NCBI GenBank assembly: GCA_020354645.1
Contig: CP070652.1
Span: 3,298,927-3,349,087, forward strand
Length of the DNA: 50,161 nucleotides
Origin: Deltaproteobacteria bacterium
GTDB lineage: Bacteria > Desulfobacterota > Desulfobacteria > Desulfobacterales > G020354645
Direction of reading: 5' to 3'
The notes beneath the pieces are model-generated. The model did not search any database, had not been told where the DNA came from, and was given only the letters and a program-made list of their open reading frames with translations. The position numbers and the translations under genes were made by a program. Below are positions 24,535 to 34,479 of the stretch, in pieces (the stretch's first letter is position 1; each line of letters starts with the position of its first letter).

Positions 24535-25443
24535 ATGAAATTAGCCATGATCGGTTTAGGGCGGATGGGCATGAATATGGCCAGGCGATTGTTGTCCGGT
24601 AACCACGAGGTCGTCGCTTACAACCGCACGGCCGAGAAAACAAATCAATTTGTCAAGGAAGGCGCAATCGGTGCGTATTCACTGCAAGAGACCGTTGAAA
24701 AACTTTCAGCACCGAGAATCGCATGGCTGATGTTGCCGGCCGGGCGGCCGGTGGATGATCACGTGAACCAGCTCAAAGGCATCTTAACACCGGATGATAT
24801 CGTCGTTGACGGCGGCAACACGTACTACAAGGATGATATTCGCCGCTCCAAGATTCTTGCTGAAAAAGGAATCCGGTTTATCGATGCGGGTGTCAGCGGC
24901 GGCATATGGGGTCTCAAAACAGGGTACTGTCTGATGATTGGCGGAGACAAAGACACTTACCATTATCTCGAGCCTATATTCAAAACTCTGGCTCCTGAGG
25001 AGGGATATCTGCACTGCGGGACCGTCGGTGCCGGCCATTTTGTTAAAATGGTTCACAACGGCATTGAATACGGTATGATGCAAGCCTACGGCGAAGGATT
25101 TGAAATTCTTGAAGCCTCAGAGTATGGTGGTTCCTTCAATTACGCCGAAATTGCGCATCTCTGGAACCAGGGCAGTGTTGTCCGTTCATGGCTGCTGGAA
25201 CTGGCTGAAGACGCTTTTAAAAAAGACGCTAAACTTAAGGATATTAAGGGATATGTGGAGGATTCGGGAGAAGGCCGTTGGACAGTTCAGCAGGCCATGG
25301 AAACCGGGGTGCCCGCCGAAGTCATCACCCTCTCCCTGCTTCGCAGATTTCGTTCCCGTCAGGACAATACATTTACAGACAGAGTCCTTGCCGCACTGCG
25401 CCGCGAGTTTGGCGGACATGCGGTAGTTTCTACGGAAAAATGA
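24535..25443 (+). CDS. gnd: 6-phosphogluconate dehydrogenase, decarboxylating (short form)
   Basis: A 302-aa enzyme converting 6-phosphogluconate to ribulose-5-phosphate. The dinucleotide-binding motif is GLGRMGMN (residues 7-14), the substrate motif is DAGVSGGIWG, and the catalytic Lys/Asn region is KMVHNGIEYGMMQAYGEG. The ~300-residue length is the short YqeC/GndA type, often NAD-dependent. ATG 24535 follows AAAGGGAGG. It opens an eight-gene pentose phosphate cluster. Its TGA stop begins repeat copy C. Confidence 0.94.
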   Translation: MKLAMIGLGRMGMNMARRLLSGNHEVVAYNRTAEKTNQFVKEGAIGAYSLQETVEKLSAPRIAWLMLPAGRPVDDHVNQLKGILTPDDIVVDGGNTYYKDDIRRSKILAEKGIRFIDAGVSGGIWGLKTGYCLMIGGDKDTYHYLEPIFKTLAPEEGYLHCGTVGAGHFVKMVHNGIEYGMMQAYGEGFEILEASEYGGSFNYAEIAHLWNQGSVVRSWLLELAEDAFKKDAKLKDIKGYVEDSGEGRWTVQQAMETGVPAEVITLSLLRRFRSRQDNTFTDRVLAALRREFGGHAVVSTEK

Positions 25444-25488
25444 AACTCCCCGCAACAAACTGCAGGGTATTCAGGCGAAGGCGAATAA
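25441..25488 (+). repeat. Dispersed repeat, copy C
   Basis: TGAAACTCCCCGCA, then CTGCAGGGTATTCAGGCGAA and GGCGAATAA. The first triplet is the gnd stop. The second half recurs at 32651-32677. Confidence 0.7.
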
Positions 25489-25528
25489 ACCAAAATACAA
25501 CCACCCAGTTGAGGGAGAGAGGATTTTT

Positions 25529-27097
25529 ATGGCCAGTGAGAATACCAAACAGAGCGAGTCAGGTGGGGCAAAGATAACAGTTGACCCCCCGGACCCGCCT
25601 CTTTCTGCCCAAGAGTGCATCAGTGAACAACCCGAAGATCCATGCGCCATAGTCATAATGGGGGCCACCGGTGATTTGACCGCTAGAAAACTGATTCCGG
25701 CGTTGTTCAACCTTTACCGAAACGGCGGTCTACCCGATCCCTGCATGGTTGTGGGCTGCGGGCGCACGAAAATGAGTACTGAAGATTTCAGAGATAGAAT
25801 GACAAAGGCCATCATCACTGAAGATAGTCCCGATCACTCAAAATGGCAGGTTTTTGTAACATCGCTTCATTACCGCCCGATTGTTTACGATGATCTGAAT
25901 TCCTTTGACCAGTTGGCGGCGTCATTACGGAATCTCGATCAGAAGCATCGGACTCGGGGGAATAAAATTTTTTACCTTGCACTGCCACCAAGCCTTTACA
26001 AACCGGTTGCACAAATGCTGGGAAAGGCCGGACTCAGCAATGAGAGGCAGCATGAAAACGGATGGTCGCGATTGGTGGTGGAAAAACCTTTCGGCCGTGA
26101 TCTGGAATCCGCCATCGATTTGGATCGAGGGATTCATCAATATTTCACAGAGCACCAAATATTCAGAATCGATCACTATCTGGCCAAAGAGACCGTTCAA
26201 AACGTATTGATGTTCCGTTTCGCCAACGCGATATTTGAGCCGGTCTGGAACAGAAGATATATCGACCATATCAGCATCACTGCCACGGAAACGCTGGGTG
26301 TGGAGCACCGGGCCGGATACTATGAACAGGCCGGTGTGCTGAGAGATATGTTTCAAAATCATATGATGCAGCTTTTGGCCCTGACAGCAATGGAACCGCC
26401 GTCACGATTTGAAGCCGACTACGTGCGAGATGAACGGATAAAAGTTTTCCGGGCGCTTAGACCTTTTCCGATTGACAGCGTGCGTGAATACCTTTTGCTG
26501 GGCCAGTATGAAAAAGGAACCATTAACGGCGAAAAGGTCCCGGCCTACCGGCAAGAGCCCGGTGTGAATTCAGACTCCCTTACCCCCACCTTTGCCCGCA
26601 TGAAAATTTTTGTTGACAACTGGCGCTGGCAGGGAGTCCCTTTTTTTCTCACGTCCGGCAAAAGATTGGCCCAAAAAATTACGGAAATTGCCATTCAATT
26701 CAAAGAAGTCCCCCATTCAATGTTTCGCCGCATATTGGGAGGAGATATTACGGCCAACCGTTTAATTATGGGCATCTATCCGGAAGAAAAAATAACCTTA
26801 ACCTTTCAAACCAAACACCCGGGTGCCCGTGTTTGCCTGCGTTCTGTAACGATGGATTTTAACTATCATCAAAATTCCCAGGGACCTGTTTTGGATGCTT
26901 ACGAAAAGGTTCTGTTGGACTGTATGCTGGGCGACCAAATGCTGTTCTGGCGGCAGGACGGGGTTGAACTTTGTTGGTCTTTCTTAACACCTATTTTATC
27001 GGAGTGTGAAACCTGCGGCTATCGGGCAGATATGCTCCAGATGTATGAATCCGGTAGTTGGGGTCCCCAGGCCGCAGAAGCTTTGAACGTTCATTAG
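25529..27097 (+). CDS. zwf: Glucose-6-phosphate 1-dehydrogenase
   Basis: A 522-aa enzyme making 6-phosphoglucono-lactone. The nucleotide site is IVIMGATGDLTARKL (about 41-55), and the substrate/catalytic segment is RIDHYLAKETVQNVL, containing the conserved DHYLGKE-type motif with Ala replacing Gly. An extra N-terminal tail of about 35 residues is Ser/Pro-rich. The ATG follows GAGGGAGAGAGG. It pairs with pgl (29346) and gnd for the oxidative branch. Stop codon TAG. Confidence 0.95.
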   Translation: MASENTKQSESGGAKITVDPPDPPLSAQECISEQPEDPCAIVIMGATGDLTARKLIPALFNLYRNGGLPDPCMVVGCGRTKMSTEDFRDRMTKAIITEDSPDHSKWQVFVTSLHYRPIVYDDLNSFDQLAASLRNLDQKHRTRGNKIFYLALPPSLYKPVAQMLGKAGLSNERQHENGWSRLVVEKPFGRDLESAIDLDRGIHQYFTEHQIFRIDHYLAKETVQNVLMFRFANAIFEPVWNRRYIDHISITATETLGVEHRAGYYEQAGVLRDMFQNHMMQLLALTAMEPPSRFEADYVRDERIKVFRALRPFPIDSVREYLLLGQYEKGTINGEKVPAYRQEPGVNSDSLTPTFARMKIFVDNWRWQGVPFFLTSGKRLAQKITEIAIQFKEVPHSMFRRILGGDITANRLIMGIYPEEKITLTFQTKHPGARVCLRSVTMDFNYHQNSQGPVLDAYEKVLLDCMLGDQMLFWRQDGVELCWSFLTPILSECETCGYRADMLQMYESGSWGPQAAEALNVH

Positions 27098-27263
27098 TTA
27101 CGTGATCCTGAAATTTGTGAGAAGAACCAATTTTGACATCAAATATAGAATATTGGATGATGAATGCCCGCCTGCCAAAGTCTTGTGCGGCGGGCAGTTC
27201 GACGCAAGTTATTTTATCATTTGAATTCCTGTAAAAAACAGAGCGAAATGCAGAGGGGGAAAA

Positions 27264-29267
27264 ATGACGGTAAATCTAGATGAATTATGTGTGAATACGA
27301 TACGGATGCTTTCAGCAGATGGTGTGGAAAAAGCGAAATCGGGTCACCCGGGTATGCCAATGGGGGCAGCCAGCATGGCCTATGTTCTATGGACCCGTTT
27401 TTTGAGTCATCATCCGCAGAAGCCGGATTGGCCCAACCGGGATCGGTTTGTTTTGTCCGCCGGTCACGGATCGATGCTGCTATATAGCCTGCTACATTTA
27501 ACCGGTTACGATTTGCCCCTTGAGGAGTTGAAAAATTTTCGCCAATGGGGCAGCAGAACACCCGGGCACCCGGAACACGGCCTGACGCCGGGTGTTGAGA
27601 CGACCACCGGCCCGCTGGGTCAAGGGTTTGCGAACGGTGTCGGGATGGCCATTGCCGAACGCTATCTGGCGGCGCGCTTTAACCGGCCCGGACACACCGT
27701 CGTGGATCATTATACGTACGGTATCGTCAGCGATGGTGACCTTATGGAAGGGGTATCTCACGAAGCGGCGTCTTTGGCAGGCCACCTGAAACTCGGTAAA
27801 TTAATTTACCTTTATGACGACAATCGAATTTCGATTGAAGGCAGCACCGATATTACCTTCAGCGAAGATCGCCTGGCCCGTTTTAAAGCCTATGGATGGC
27901 ATGTGCAAACCGTGGAAGATGGGAATGATCTGGCCGCCATTGAAGCGGTTATCACTGCAGCGAAAAAGGAAGCCCGGCAGCCGTCAATCATATCCGTACG
28001 CACCCATATCGGATTTGGAAGCCCTAACAAGCAGGATACAGCCGGTGTACACGGTGAACCCCTCGGGCCCGAAGAAATAATTCTGACAAAAGAAAACTTG
28101 AAATGGCCGATCGATTCACCGTTTTTAATACCGGATGAAGCCCTGAAACATTTCCATCAGGCCAAAGAAAAGGGAAAGGCCCTTGTAAGCGATTGGCAGG
28201 CATCATTGAAAAAATACGCAGAAGCCTATCCCGAACTTGCCCAAGAATGGCATCGCTGGATCAATGAAGATCTACCGGACAGATGGGATACGGATATCAT
28301 CCCATTCCCTGCAGATCCCAAAGGTATGGCCACTCGGGTCGCATCCGGGATCGTTTTGAATGCCATCGCCCCCAATATTGCCAATCTTATCGGTGGCTCT
28401 GCCGACCTGGCACCGTCCACCAAAACGCTGATTAAAGAAGAAAACGATTTCCAGGCTGTCCAATATGAGGGACGCAATATGCGCTTCGGGGTCAGGGAAC
28501 ATGCCATGGGCTCTATCTTAAACGGCATGTCTCTTCATGGCGGCTTCATTCCCTATGGCGCAACTTTCCTGGTGTTTTCCGATTACATGCGACCGGCCAT
28601 CCGCCTGGCCGCACTTACCAATCTCAACATAATCTATGTTTTTACCCACGACAGCATCGGCTTGGGTGAGGATGGCCCAACTCATCAGCCCATCGAGCAA
28701 CTAGCAGCCCTCAGAGCAATCCCCAACCTCACGGTCATCAGGCCGTGTGATGCCAACGAAACGGCTGAAGCCTGGCGTTTTGCAGTTCAAAACAAACGGG
28801 GTCCGATTGCCCTGATCTTGACCCGTCAAAATACCCCCACGCTGGATCGTAATGTTTTCACCCCAGCCGCTGGGCTGCATCGCGGTGCCTATATCCTCAG
28901 CGATGCAAAAACCGCCAAACCTGAGGCTATCCTCATCGCCAGCGGATCCGAAGTGCACATTACACTGCAGGCTGCCGATACGCTGCGTGAAAAAGGAATT
29001 TCCGTGCGCGTTATCAGCATGCCATCCTGGGAGTTGTTCGACCGGCAGCCTGAATCATACCACCGGCAAGTCCTGCCGCCGGAAGCAGGCATCCGGATAG
29101 CTATCGAAGCCGGCAGCCCTCAAGGCTGGCATAAGTACGTGGGCAGCCGTGGGGATGTTATCGGGCTGGACCATTTCGGTGCTTCCGCCCCGTACCAAAC
29201 GCTGTACAATAAATTCGGTATCACCGCCGATCGAGTGGTGGAAAAGGCGTTGGCGCTTATTGGTTAA
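27264..29267 (+). CDS. tkt: Transketolase
   Basis: A 667-aa thiamine-diphosphate enzyme of the non-oxidative pentose phosphate pathway, full family length. Landmarks are [14 protein letters not shown] near the N-terminus, the TPP motif [11 protein letters not shown], the catalytic [11 protein letters not shown] near residue 460 and the C-terminal domain with [17 protein letters not shown]. The ATG follows GAGGGGG. Confidence 0.96.
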   Translation: MTVNLDELCVNTIRMLSADGVEKAKSGHPGMPMGAASMAYVLWTRFLSHHPQKPDWPNRDRFVLSAGHGSMLLYSLLHLTGYDLPLEELKNFRQWGSRTPGHPEHGLTPGVETTTGPLGQGFANGVGMAIAERYLAARFNRPGHTVVDHYTYGIVSDGDLMEGVSHEAASLAGHLKLGKLIYLYDDNRISIEGSTDITFSEDRLARFKAYGWHVQTVEDGNDLAAIEAVITAAKKEARQPSIISVRTHIGFGSPNKQDTAGVHGEPLGPEEIILTKENLKWPIDSPFLIPDEALKHFHQAKEKGKALVSDWQASLKKYAEAYPELAQEWHRWINEDLPDRWDTDIIPFPADPKGMATRVASGIVLNAIAPNIANLIGGSADLAPSTKTLIKEENDFQAVQYEGRNMRFGVREHAMGSILNGMSLHGGFIPYGATFLVFSDYMRPAIRLAALTNLNIIYVFTHDSIGLGEDGPTHQPIEQLAALRAIPNLTVIRPCDANETAEAWRFAVQNKRGPIALILTRQNTPTLDRNVFTPAAGLHRGAYILSDAKTAKPEAILIASGSEVHITLQAADTLREKGISVRVISMPSWELFDRQPESYHRQVLPPEAGIRIAIEAGSPQGWHKYVGSRGDVIGLDHFGASAPYQTLYNKFGITADRVVEKALALIG

Positions 29268-29345
29268 TTGATCTGGTACTTCACAATACTAGGTACAAGA
29301 AACCGAGATACAGCGATTTTAAATCCATGGGTGCAGAAATTTTAA

Positions 29346-30116
29346 ATGTCGGACAAACCAGAAGTTATAATAGAGACAGATGACATTCAATTGGCCAAGC
29401 GGGGCGCTGAAATATTTTGCCGGCAAGCGCTAGACCGCGTGAAAAAATCCGGCCAGTTCAGTGTTGCTGTATCCGGCGGATCAACACCACGGGCAATGCA
29501 CCGAATGCTCTCACAGCGACCTTATCTGGATACAATACCCTGGCAGCAGATAAATGTCTTCTGGGTCGATGAGCGCATGGTCCCGGTCGATCATCCTGCC
29601 AGCAACTTCGGTGCGGCAAGATCGGATTGGTTGGAAAAAGTGCCTATTCCGGCAGGACAGATTCACCCCATGCCCGGTCAGGTTCAACCTGAAAAAGGGG
29701 CATCGCAATATCAAAAGGAGCTTGCGTTCTTTTTTAAAGACCAAAAAGGAGATTATCCGGTCTTTGATCTTATATTCCTGGGAATCGGCACCGATGGTCA
29801 CACCGCATCACTGTTTCCCGACGCCCAGGCATCCCTAACCACTGAAAAATGGGTGATCAGCGTAAAAGTGGGAAATCCGGATGTCCATCGAATAACCCTG
29901 ACCTATCCGGTGTTGAATCACGTTAGATGCATCTGCTTTATGGTTTCCGGTAATAAAAAGGCACCCATACTGAAAACCGTGTTTGAAAATCCCAAAGCGA
30001 ATCTACCAGCCCAGAAAATCAAGCCTTTAAGGGGAAAATTACTATGGCTGCTGGATGAAGCGGCGGCGTCTTTGCTGCCTGAAAAGCTGTTTCCGGTTGC
30101 CGACCATGCTTTGTGA
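29346..30116 (+). CDS. pgl: 6-phosphogluconolactonase (DevB type)
   Basis: A 256-aa member of the DevB/Pgl branch of the glucosamine-6-phosphate isomerase superfamily. Motifs are FSVAVSGGSTPRAMH, VFWVDERMVPVDHPASNFG and GIGTDGHTASLFP. It hydrolyses the zwf product. No strong ribosome site precedes ATG 29346. A long hairpin follows the stop at 30129. Confidence 0.94.
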   Translation: MSDKPEVIIETDDIQLAKRGAEIFCRQALDRVKKSGQFSVAVSGGSTPRAMHRMLSQRPYLDTIPWQQINVFWVDERMVPVDHPASNFGAARSDWLEKVPIPAGQIHPMPGQVQPEKGASQYQKELAFFFKDQKGDYPVFDLIFLGIGTDGHTASLFPDAQASLTTEKWVISVKVGNPDVHRITLTYPVLNHVRCICFMVSGNKKAPILKTVFENPKANLPAQKIKPLRGKLLWLLDEAAASLLPEKLFPVADHAL

Positions 30117-30128
30117 ATACAACTAAAC

Positions 30129-30162
30129 GGGTTGTTGGCCAAATATCTTTGGGCAACAGCCC
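30129..30162 (+). terminator. Hairpin after pgl
   Basis: GGGTTGTTGGCCAAA and TTTGGGCAACAGCCC form a 15-bp stem with one mismatch and one G-U pair around loop TATC. No T-run follows. The 3' arm word TTTGGGCAACAGCCCA also occurs at about 38495, so it may belong to a repeat. Confidence 0.55.
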
Positions 30163-30294
30163 ACTCAGATGAAAGCTTGAAAAAACCATAGACTAAACTG
30201 ATTTCACAAATTATTTTTTAACACCGTCCTGCTTTGTTTTTATCTGTGAAATATTTCAGGCTTTGCTTTCAATACCATAAAGGAGTCATCCAAA

Positions 30295-31251
30295 GTGGAC
30301 ATTCTCGCAGCCGATATCGGCGGAACAAACAGCCGATTTGCTTACTTTACAGTCGATGCGGCCGGGACGCTCAAGCTGGAAGAATCAATATGGCTCAAGA
30401 CACAGGAATCGGCTTCATTTGCCAATTTACTGGATCAGCTCAAGTCAAGTGATTTATCCCTGCCGCCGGATAGGGCGGAAATCGCTGTCATTGCAGTTGC
30501 AGGTCCCGTAGAAAGGGGCACCCATAGCAGGCCGCCCAATATATCCTGGGAAATTGATCTATCGCGTGCCAATGAGAATTTTGGTTTAAAACGTTGCTTA
30601 CTCATCAACGATTTTGTCGCTCAGGCGTTCGCCTGCCGTTCGCCGGTAATAGAATCCGCGTTGCAGGTAATTCCGGGCAAAATAGACCCCGCACAACCAC
30701 TGGTAGTTATCGGCGCCGGTACCGGTTTGGGCCAGGCAGCGCTTATCCCACAAACTGCCGGGGGTCACATCCCCCTTGCTTCCGAGGGAGGTCATGCCAG
30801 CTTTCCTTTTGAAACAGAGGCTGAATTTGACTATATGAAATTTTTGCACCACCAAACCGGAGAGACTTACGTGAGGGCAGATACGGTGGTATCCGGAAGA
30901 GGATTGAGTCTGGTGCACGAATACCTGACCGGTGAAAAACTGCAACCGGCTGAAGTGGCTGCGAAACTGCATGACGATGTCCAATCGCTTAAATGGATGT
31001 CACGGTTTTACGGTCGCATCTGTCGCAATTTTGCACTCCAGCTTCTCGCTTTCGGCGGAGTATATATTGCCGGAGGTGTGGCTGCCAGGATCCCGAGCCT
31101 CGTGACCCATCAGGAATTTAAGACAGCGTTTCTACGCTCAAAAACAATGACGCATGTGCTCGAAAAGATACCCGTGATGCTGAATTCGAATCAGGAAAGC
31201 GGATTATGGGGCGCTGCTTTGCAGGGTTTGGAATTATTAGGAAGGCCTTGA
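30295..31251 (+). CDS. glk: Glucokinase
   Basis: A 318-aa glucokinase of the bacterial Glk type. It starts at GTG 30295 behind AAAGGAG. The phosphate-binding motif is ADIGGTNSRFAYF (residues 5-17), with LLINDFVAQAFA and VVIGAGTGLGQAALIP in the middle and GGVYIAGGVAARIP late. It would supply glucose-6-phosphate to zwf, so the cluster handles free glucose as well as pentoses. Confidence 0.93.
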   Translation: MDILAADIGGTNSRFAYFTVDAAGTLKLEESIWLKTQESASFANLLDQLKSSDLSLPPDRAEIAVIAVAGPVERGTHSRPPNISWEIDLSRANENFGLKRCLLINDFVAQAFACRSPVIESALQVIPGKIDPAQPLVVIGAGTGLGQAALIPQTAGGHIPLASEGGHASFPFETEAEFDYMKFLHHQTGETYVRADTVVSGRGLSLVHEYLTGEKLQPAEVAAKLHDDVQSLKWMSRFYGRICRNFALQLLAFGGVYIAGGVAARIPSLVTHQEFKTAFLRSKTMTHVLEKIPVMLNSNQESGLWGAALQGLELLGRP

Positions 31252-31362
31252 ATCCGGTTAAAGTTGAAATGGGACAATTGCTTAAGCAATATTCGAATTT
31301 ATATTAACAATTAGCTTATAAGCAGTGATGATACTCTGAAATAATATAACAAGGAGAAAAAC

Positions 31363-32505
31363 ATGTCCAAGATGAATGAACTCGCAGAACTGGGACAATC
31401 CATTTGGTTTGACTATATTCGTCGATCGTTAATCACTTCCGGAGAATTGAAAGATTTGGTGGCGCAAGGTTTGCGAGGGGTAACATCGAATCCGTCGATC
31501 TTTGAAAAAGCCATTGCCGGAAGCGCTGATTACGATTCTGATTTAGAACAACTTATCGATAGCAACAAAACCATTCATGAAATTTACGAATCGCTGGCCC
31601 TTGTCGATATTGCTATGGCGGCGGAACAGCTCAAACCTGTTTATGAATCCACACAAGGCAGAGACGGTTTCGTCAGTCTGGAAGTAAACCCGGATTTGGC
31701 AAACAACACCCCAAAGACCATAATGGAAGCCAAACGGCTCTTTGAAAGCTTAAATCGACCCAATGTAATGATTAAAGTACCGGCGACACCGGCGGGTCTG
31801 CCCGCCATTGCGGAGCTGATTACCTCGGGAGTGAATGTAAATGTGACGTTGATTTTCGGTTTAGACAACTATCAAGCCGTCGCAGAGGCCTATCTGAGCG
31901 GGCTTGAAAAACTGGCACAAACCGGTCCTTCAGTAACTGGGGGGCATATGGTGGATAGAGTAGCATCCGTGGCCTCCTTTTTTGTGAGTCGTGTGGATAC
32001 GGCGGTCGACCAGGCATTGGAAAAAACCGGCAACACCGAGCTTCAGGGTAAAATCGCTGTTGCCAATTCCAAAATCGTTTACGAGGAATATCGTAAAATA
32101 TTCAGTGGTTCGCGCTGGGATTCGCTGGCCACCAAGGGGGCTCGCGTTCAAAGAGTATTGTGGGCCAGCACCAGTACCAAAAATCCGTCGTACCCCCAAA
32201 ATTTGTATGTGGATGAACTCATCGGCCCAAATACCGTCAACACGCTGCCGCCTGCAACCCTGAAGAGTTTTATGGAACATGGGGTTGTTTCCGAAACATT
32301 GACCAAGGGGGTGGCAGAGGCCAGAAAACAAATCGAACAACTGGCTGACCTCGGAATCGACCTGGATAAAATTACTCAGGACCTGCAGGATGAAGGTGTG
32401 GCTGCTTTTGCCAAGTCTTTTGAATCTTTGATAACATGCATCTCAGAAAAACGAGAAAGACTTTTAACTGAGAAAACAAGCCACGCAACTGACGTGTCAA
32501 AATGA
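31363..32505 (+). CDS. tal: Transaldolase (long type)
   Basis: A 380-aa transaldolase with the N-terminal motif GLRGVTSNPSIFEKAI and the Schiff-base region VMIKVPATPAG (the Lys of IKVPAT is the catalytic residue). GLDNYQAVAEAYLSGLEKL and ASTSTKNPSYPQNLYVDELIG follow. The length is that of the ~370-aa type found also as the transaldolase part of Tal-Pgi fusions. ATG 31363 follows AAGGAG. Its TGA stop starts repeat copy D. Confidence 0.95.
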   Translation: MSKMNELAELGQSIWFDYIRRSLITSGELKDLVAQGLRGVTSNPSIFEKAIAGSADYDSDLEQLIDSNKTIHEIYESLALVDIAMAAEQLKPVYESTQGRDGFVSLEVNPDLANNTPKTIMEAKRLFESLNRPNVMIKVPATPAGLPAIAELITSGVNVNVTLIFGLDNYQAVAEAYLSGLEKLAQTGPSVTGGHMVDRVASVASFFVSRVDTAVDQALEKTGNTELQGKIAVANSKIVYEEYRKIFSGSRWDSLATKGARVQRVLWASTSTKNPSYPQNLYVDELIGPNTVNTLPPATLKSFMEHGVVSETLTKGVAEARKQIEQLADLGIDLDKITQDLQDEGVAAFAKSFESLITCISEKRERLLTEKTSHATDVSK

Positions 32506-32677
32506 AGCTCCCCGCAGCAAGCTGCTGGGAAAAAAGCGGAATTGCGCCGTAGCCTAACCCGCCTGCGCTCTGGAGAGCTTCCGCCTTCGTCAAGACTTCG
32601 GCGGGACAGGCCGGCGCGGTTCACCTTGCCTTTCATCCCTGCAGCACGCTGCAGGGTATTCAGGTGAAGGCGAATAA
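32503..32677 (+). repeat. Dispersed repeat, copy D (two parts)
   Basis: The left part, TGAAGCTCCCCGCAGCAAGC, uses the tal stop as its first triplet. The right part (32637-32677) has CCCTGCAG/CTGCAGGG, an 8-bp hairpin with a CACG loop, then GGTATTCAGGTGAAGGCGAA, matching copy C. Between them is a G+C-rich stretch with CGTCAAGACTTCGGCG. Confidence 0.65.
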
Positions 32678-32813
32678 CGGCCTCCATAATAAGGCCCTAT
32701 TGCACAAAGAAATCATCCGTAAGACCTATGCCCAAGATCAGACAGTCAGATTAAATTTTTCTGATTTTTATGGAATTATTTGCGCCTTGAAAACGCCGGG
32801 CGAGGCAATTGAT

Positions 32814-33557
32814 ATGATAGAGGCCATGATCTTCGATCTGGATGGAACCTTTGTTCGAACAGAAACACTGAAGGCAATCTCTTATGCCAGGGCAGCTGTT
32901 GAACTCGGACCGGAGCGTATTAACGAGCAAGATGTGATCGAAGCTTTCAAAGAAGTCGTGGGACTCTCACGTCAAGAAGTCGTCCTGCATTTAATAGAAT
33001 GTTTCGGGCTGGAAAACGAGACAAAAGCCAGAATGAGCGAGTTTGATGTTCAAACACCCTGGCAGGCTTTCGTCCAGATCCGTATCAAGATCTACGAATC
33101 CATGCTCGCAGATCCCCTGTTAATCATGAAGCATCGATGTCCGTATAATCTCGATTTGTTGATATGGGCTCGCCAGCGAAAATTCAAAACCGGTTTGGCC
33201 ACTATGTCTCATCGCACCCAAGCCAATCGGGTTTTGCGGATTTTGGATATTTTGTATGAATTTGATTTTTTGGCCACGCGGGATGACGTCAACCATGGCA
33301 AACCGGATCCGGAGATTTATCTGCTGATAGCCCGGGAATTTAACCTTGATGCCGGGGTATGTCTGGTGATTGAAGATTCGCCTTCTGGCGTTCAGGCGGC
33401 TCTGGCGGCGGGTATGAGATGCATTGCGGTAGCAAACGACTTTACCAGACCAAATATTCACGCAAGTAAGTTGCTGGACAAGCGCTGGATTGTTGACGAC
33501 CCGGTAGATCTCAAGACGGTTGCCAAGCGCTACATCCAATTATATACGCAAAAATGA
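32814..33557 (+). CDS. HAD-family phosphatase (beta-phosphoglucomutase-like)
   Basis: A 247-aa HAD hydrolase. Motif I is MIFDLDGTFVRTE (about 5-17), with the catalytic DxD. Motif II is near GLATMSHRTQ, and motif III/IV is GKPDPEIYLL with VCLVIEDSPSGVQAALAAGM. The cap domain fits the phosphoglucomutase/phosphoglycolate phosphatase group. ATG 32814 is chosen; ATG 32826 is also possible and neither has a strong ribosome site. Its place among pentose phosphate genes suggests a sugar-phosphate substrate. Confidence 0.85.
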   Translation: MIEAMIFDLDGTFVRTETLKAISYARAAVELGPERINEQDVIEAFKEVVGLSRQEVVLHLIECFGLENETKARMSEFDVQTPWQAFVQIRIKIYESMLADPLLIMKHRCPYNLDLLIWARQRKFKTGLATMSHRTQANRVLRILDILYEFDFLATRDDVNHGKPDPEIYLLIAREFNLDAGVCLVIEDSPSGVQAALAAGMRCIAVANDFTRPNIHASKLLDKRWIVDDPVDLKTVAKRYIQLYTQK

Positions 33558-33711
33558 AGGGGTAAGAAGGGCTCCAAAGTGGCGGTATGAAATAGTGGAA
33601 CTTACCGCCCTGAGGAGCGGGGTTTGCCGGGAAATGAACCGCTCAATCGCAAAGCAATTGAGTGTATCAAATCCGAAGCACAAAATATAGAATATCAAAG
33701 AGAGCTTGATT

Positions 33712-34407
33712 ATGAATCTAGTGGATGAACTTAAAAAAAAGGCCGCCCACCGTGCGGTCGAATTCGTAACTTCAGAAATGGTTATCGGGCTGGGCACCGG
33801 TAGTACGGTTAAATTCGCGGTTGAGCGCCTCGGCGAACTTCTCAACAGTGGGCAATTGAAAGATATTGTCGGTATACCCAGTTCAAATCAAACCGAAAAA
33901 CTGGCCCAAGGTCTGGCAATTCCCCTGACCTCACTGGATGAACATCCGGTTGTCGATCTGAACATCGATGGCGCCGACGAAGTCGATCCGGATTTAAACC
34001 TGATTAAAGGCGGTGGCGGCGCATTGCTGAGAGAAAAAATAATCGCCCAGGTCAGTCGCAGAAATATTTTCATCGTTGATCAAAGCAAGCTTTCTTCCCA
34101 ACTTGGCAGCCTTTTTTCACTACCGGTTGAAGTCATACCGCCGGCTCGTAGAACTGAAGAAAACTATCTCAAATCCCTGGGGGCAGCGGTAACGTTGCGC
34201 AGTGATAATGACGGTACATTATTTCGAACGGATCAAAACAACCTGATTCTGGATGCTGACTTCGGCCCTATCTCCGATCCGATAGAATTGGCCCGCTTAC
34301 TAAACCAGCGGGCCGGCATTGTCGAGCACGGGCTTTTCATCGAGCTGGCGGATGACGTCATTGTTGCTGAGGCAGACAATATACGGCATCTCAAGCGGGA
34401 AAAATAA
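33712..34407 (+). CDS. rpiA: Ribose-5-phosphate isomerase A
   Basis: A 231-aa enzyme interconverting ribulose-5-phosphate and ribose-5-phosphate. Motifs are GLGTGSTVKFAVERLG (about 25-40), DLNIDGADEVDPDLNLIKGGGGALLREKI and VEVIPPARR. ATG 33712 is preferred over TTG 33706. It closes the pentose phosphate cluster; ribulose-5-phosphate 3-epimerase (rpe) is not in the window. Confidence 0.95.
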   Translation: MNLVDELKKKAAHRAVEFVTSEMVIGLGTGSTVKFAVERLGELLNSGQLKDIVGIPSSNQTEKLAQGLAIPLTSLDEHPVVDLNIDGADEVDPDLNLIKGGGGALLREKIIAQVSRRNIFIVDQSKLSSQLGSLFSLPVEVIPPARRTEENYLKSLGAAVTLRSDNDGTLFRTDQNNLILDADFGPISDPIELARLLNQRAGIVEHGLFIELADDVIVAEADNIRHLKREK

Positions 34408-34479
34408 TTTCCTTTGTTGCAGCGACGCATTGACAACGTCTAATACAAAATATGATCATTAAACCCAAAAGAGAAAATT

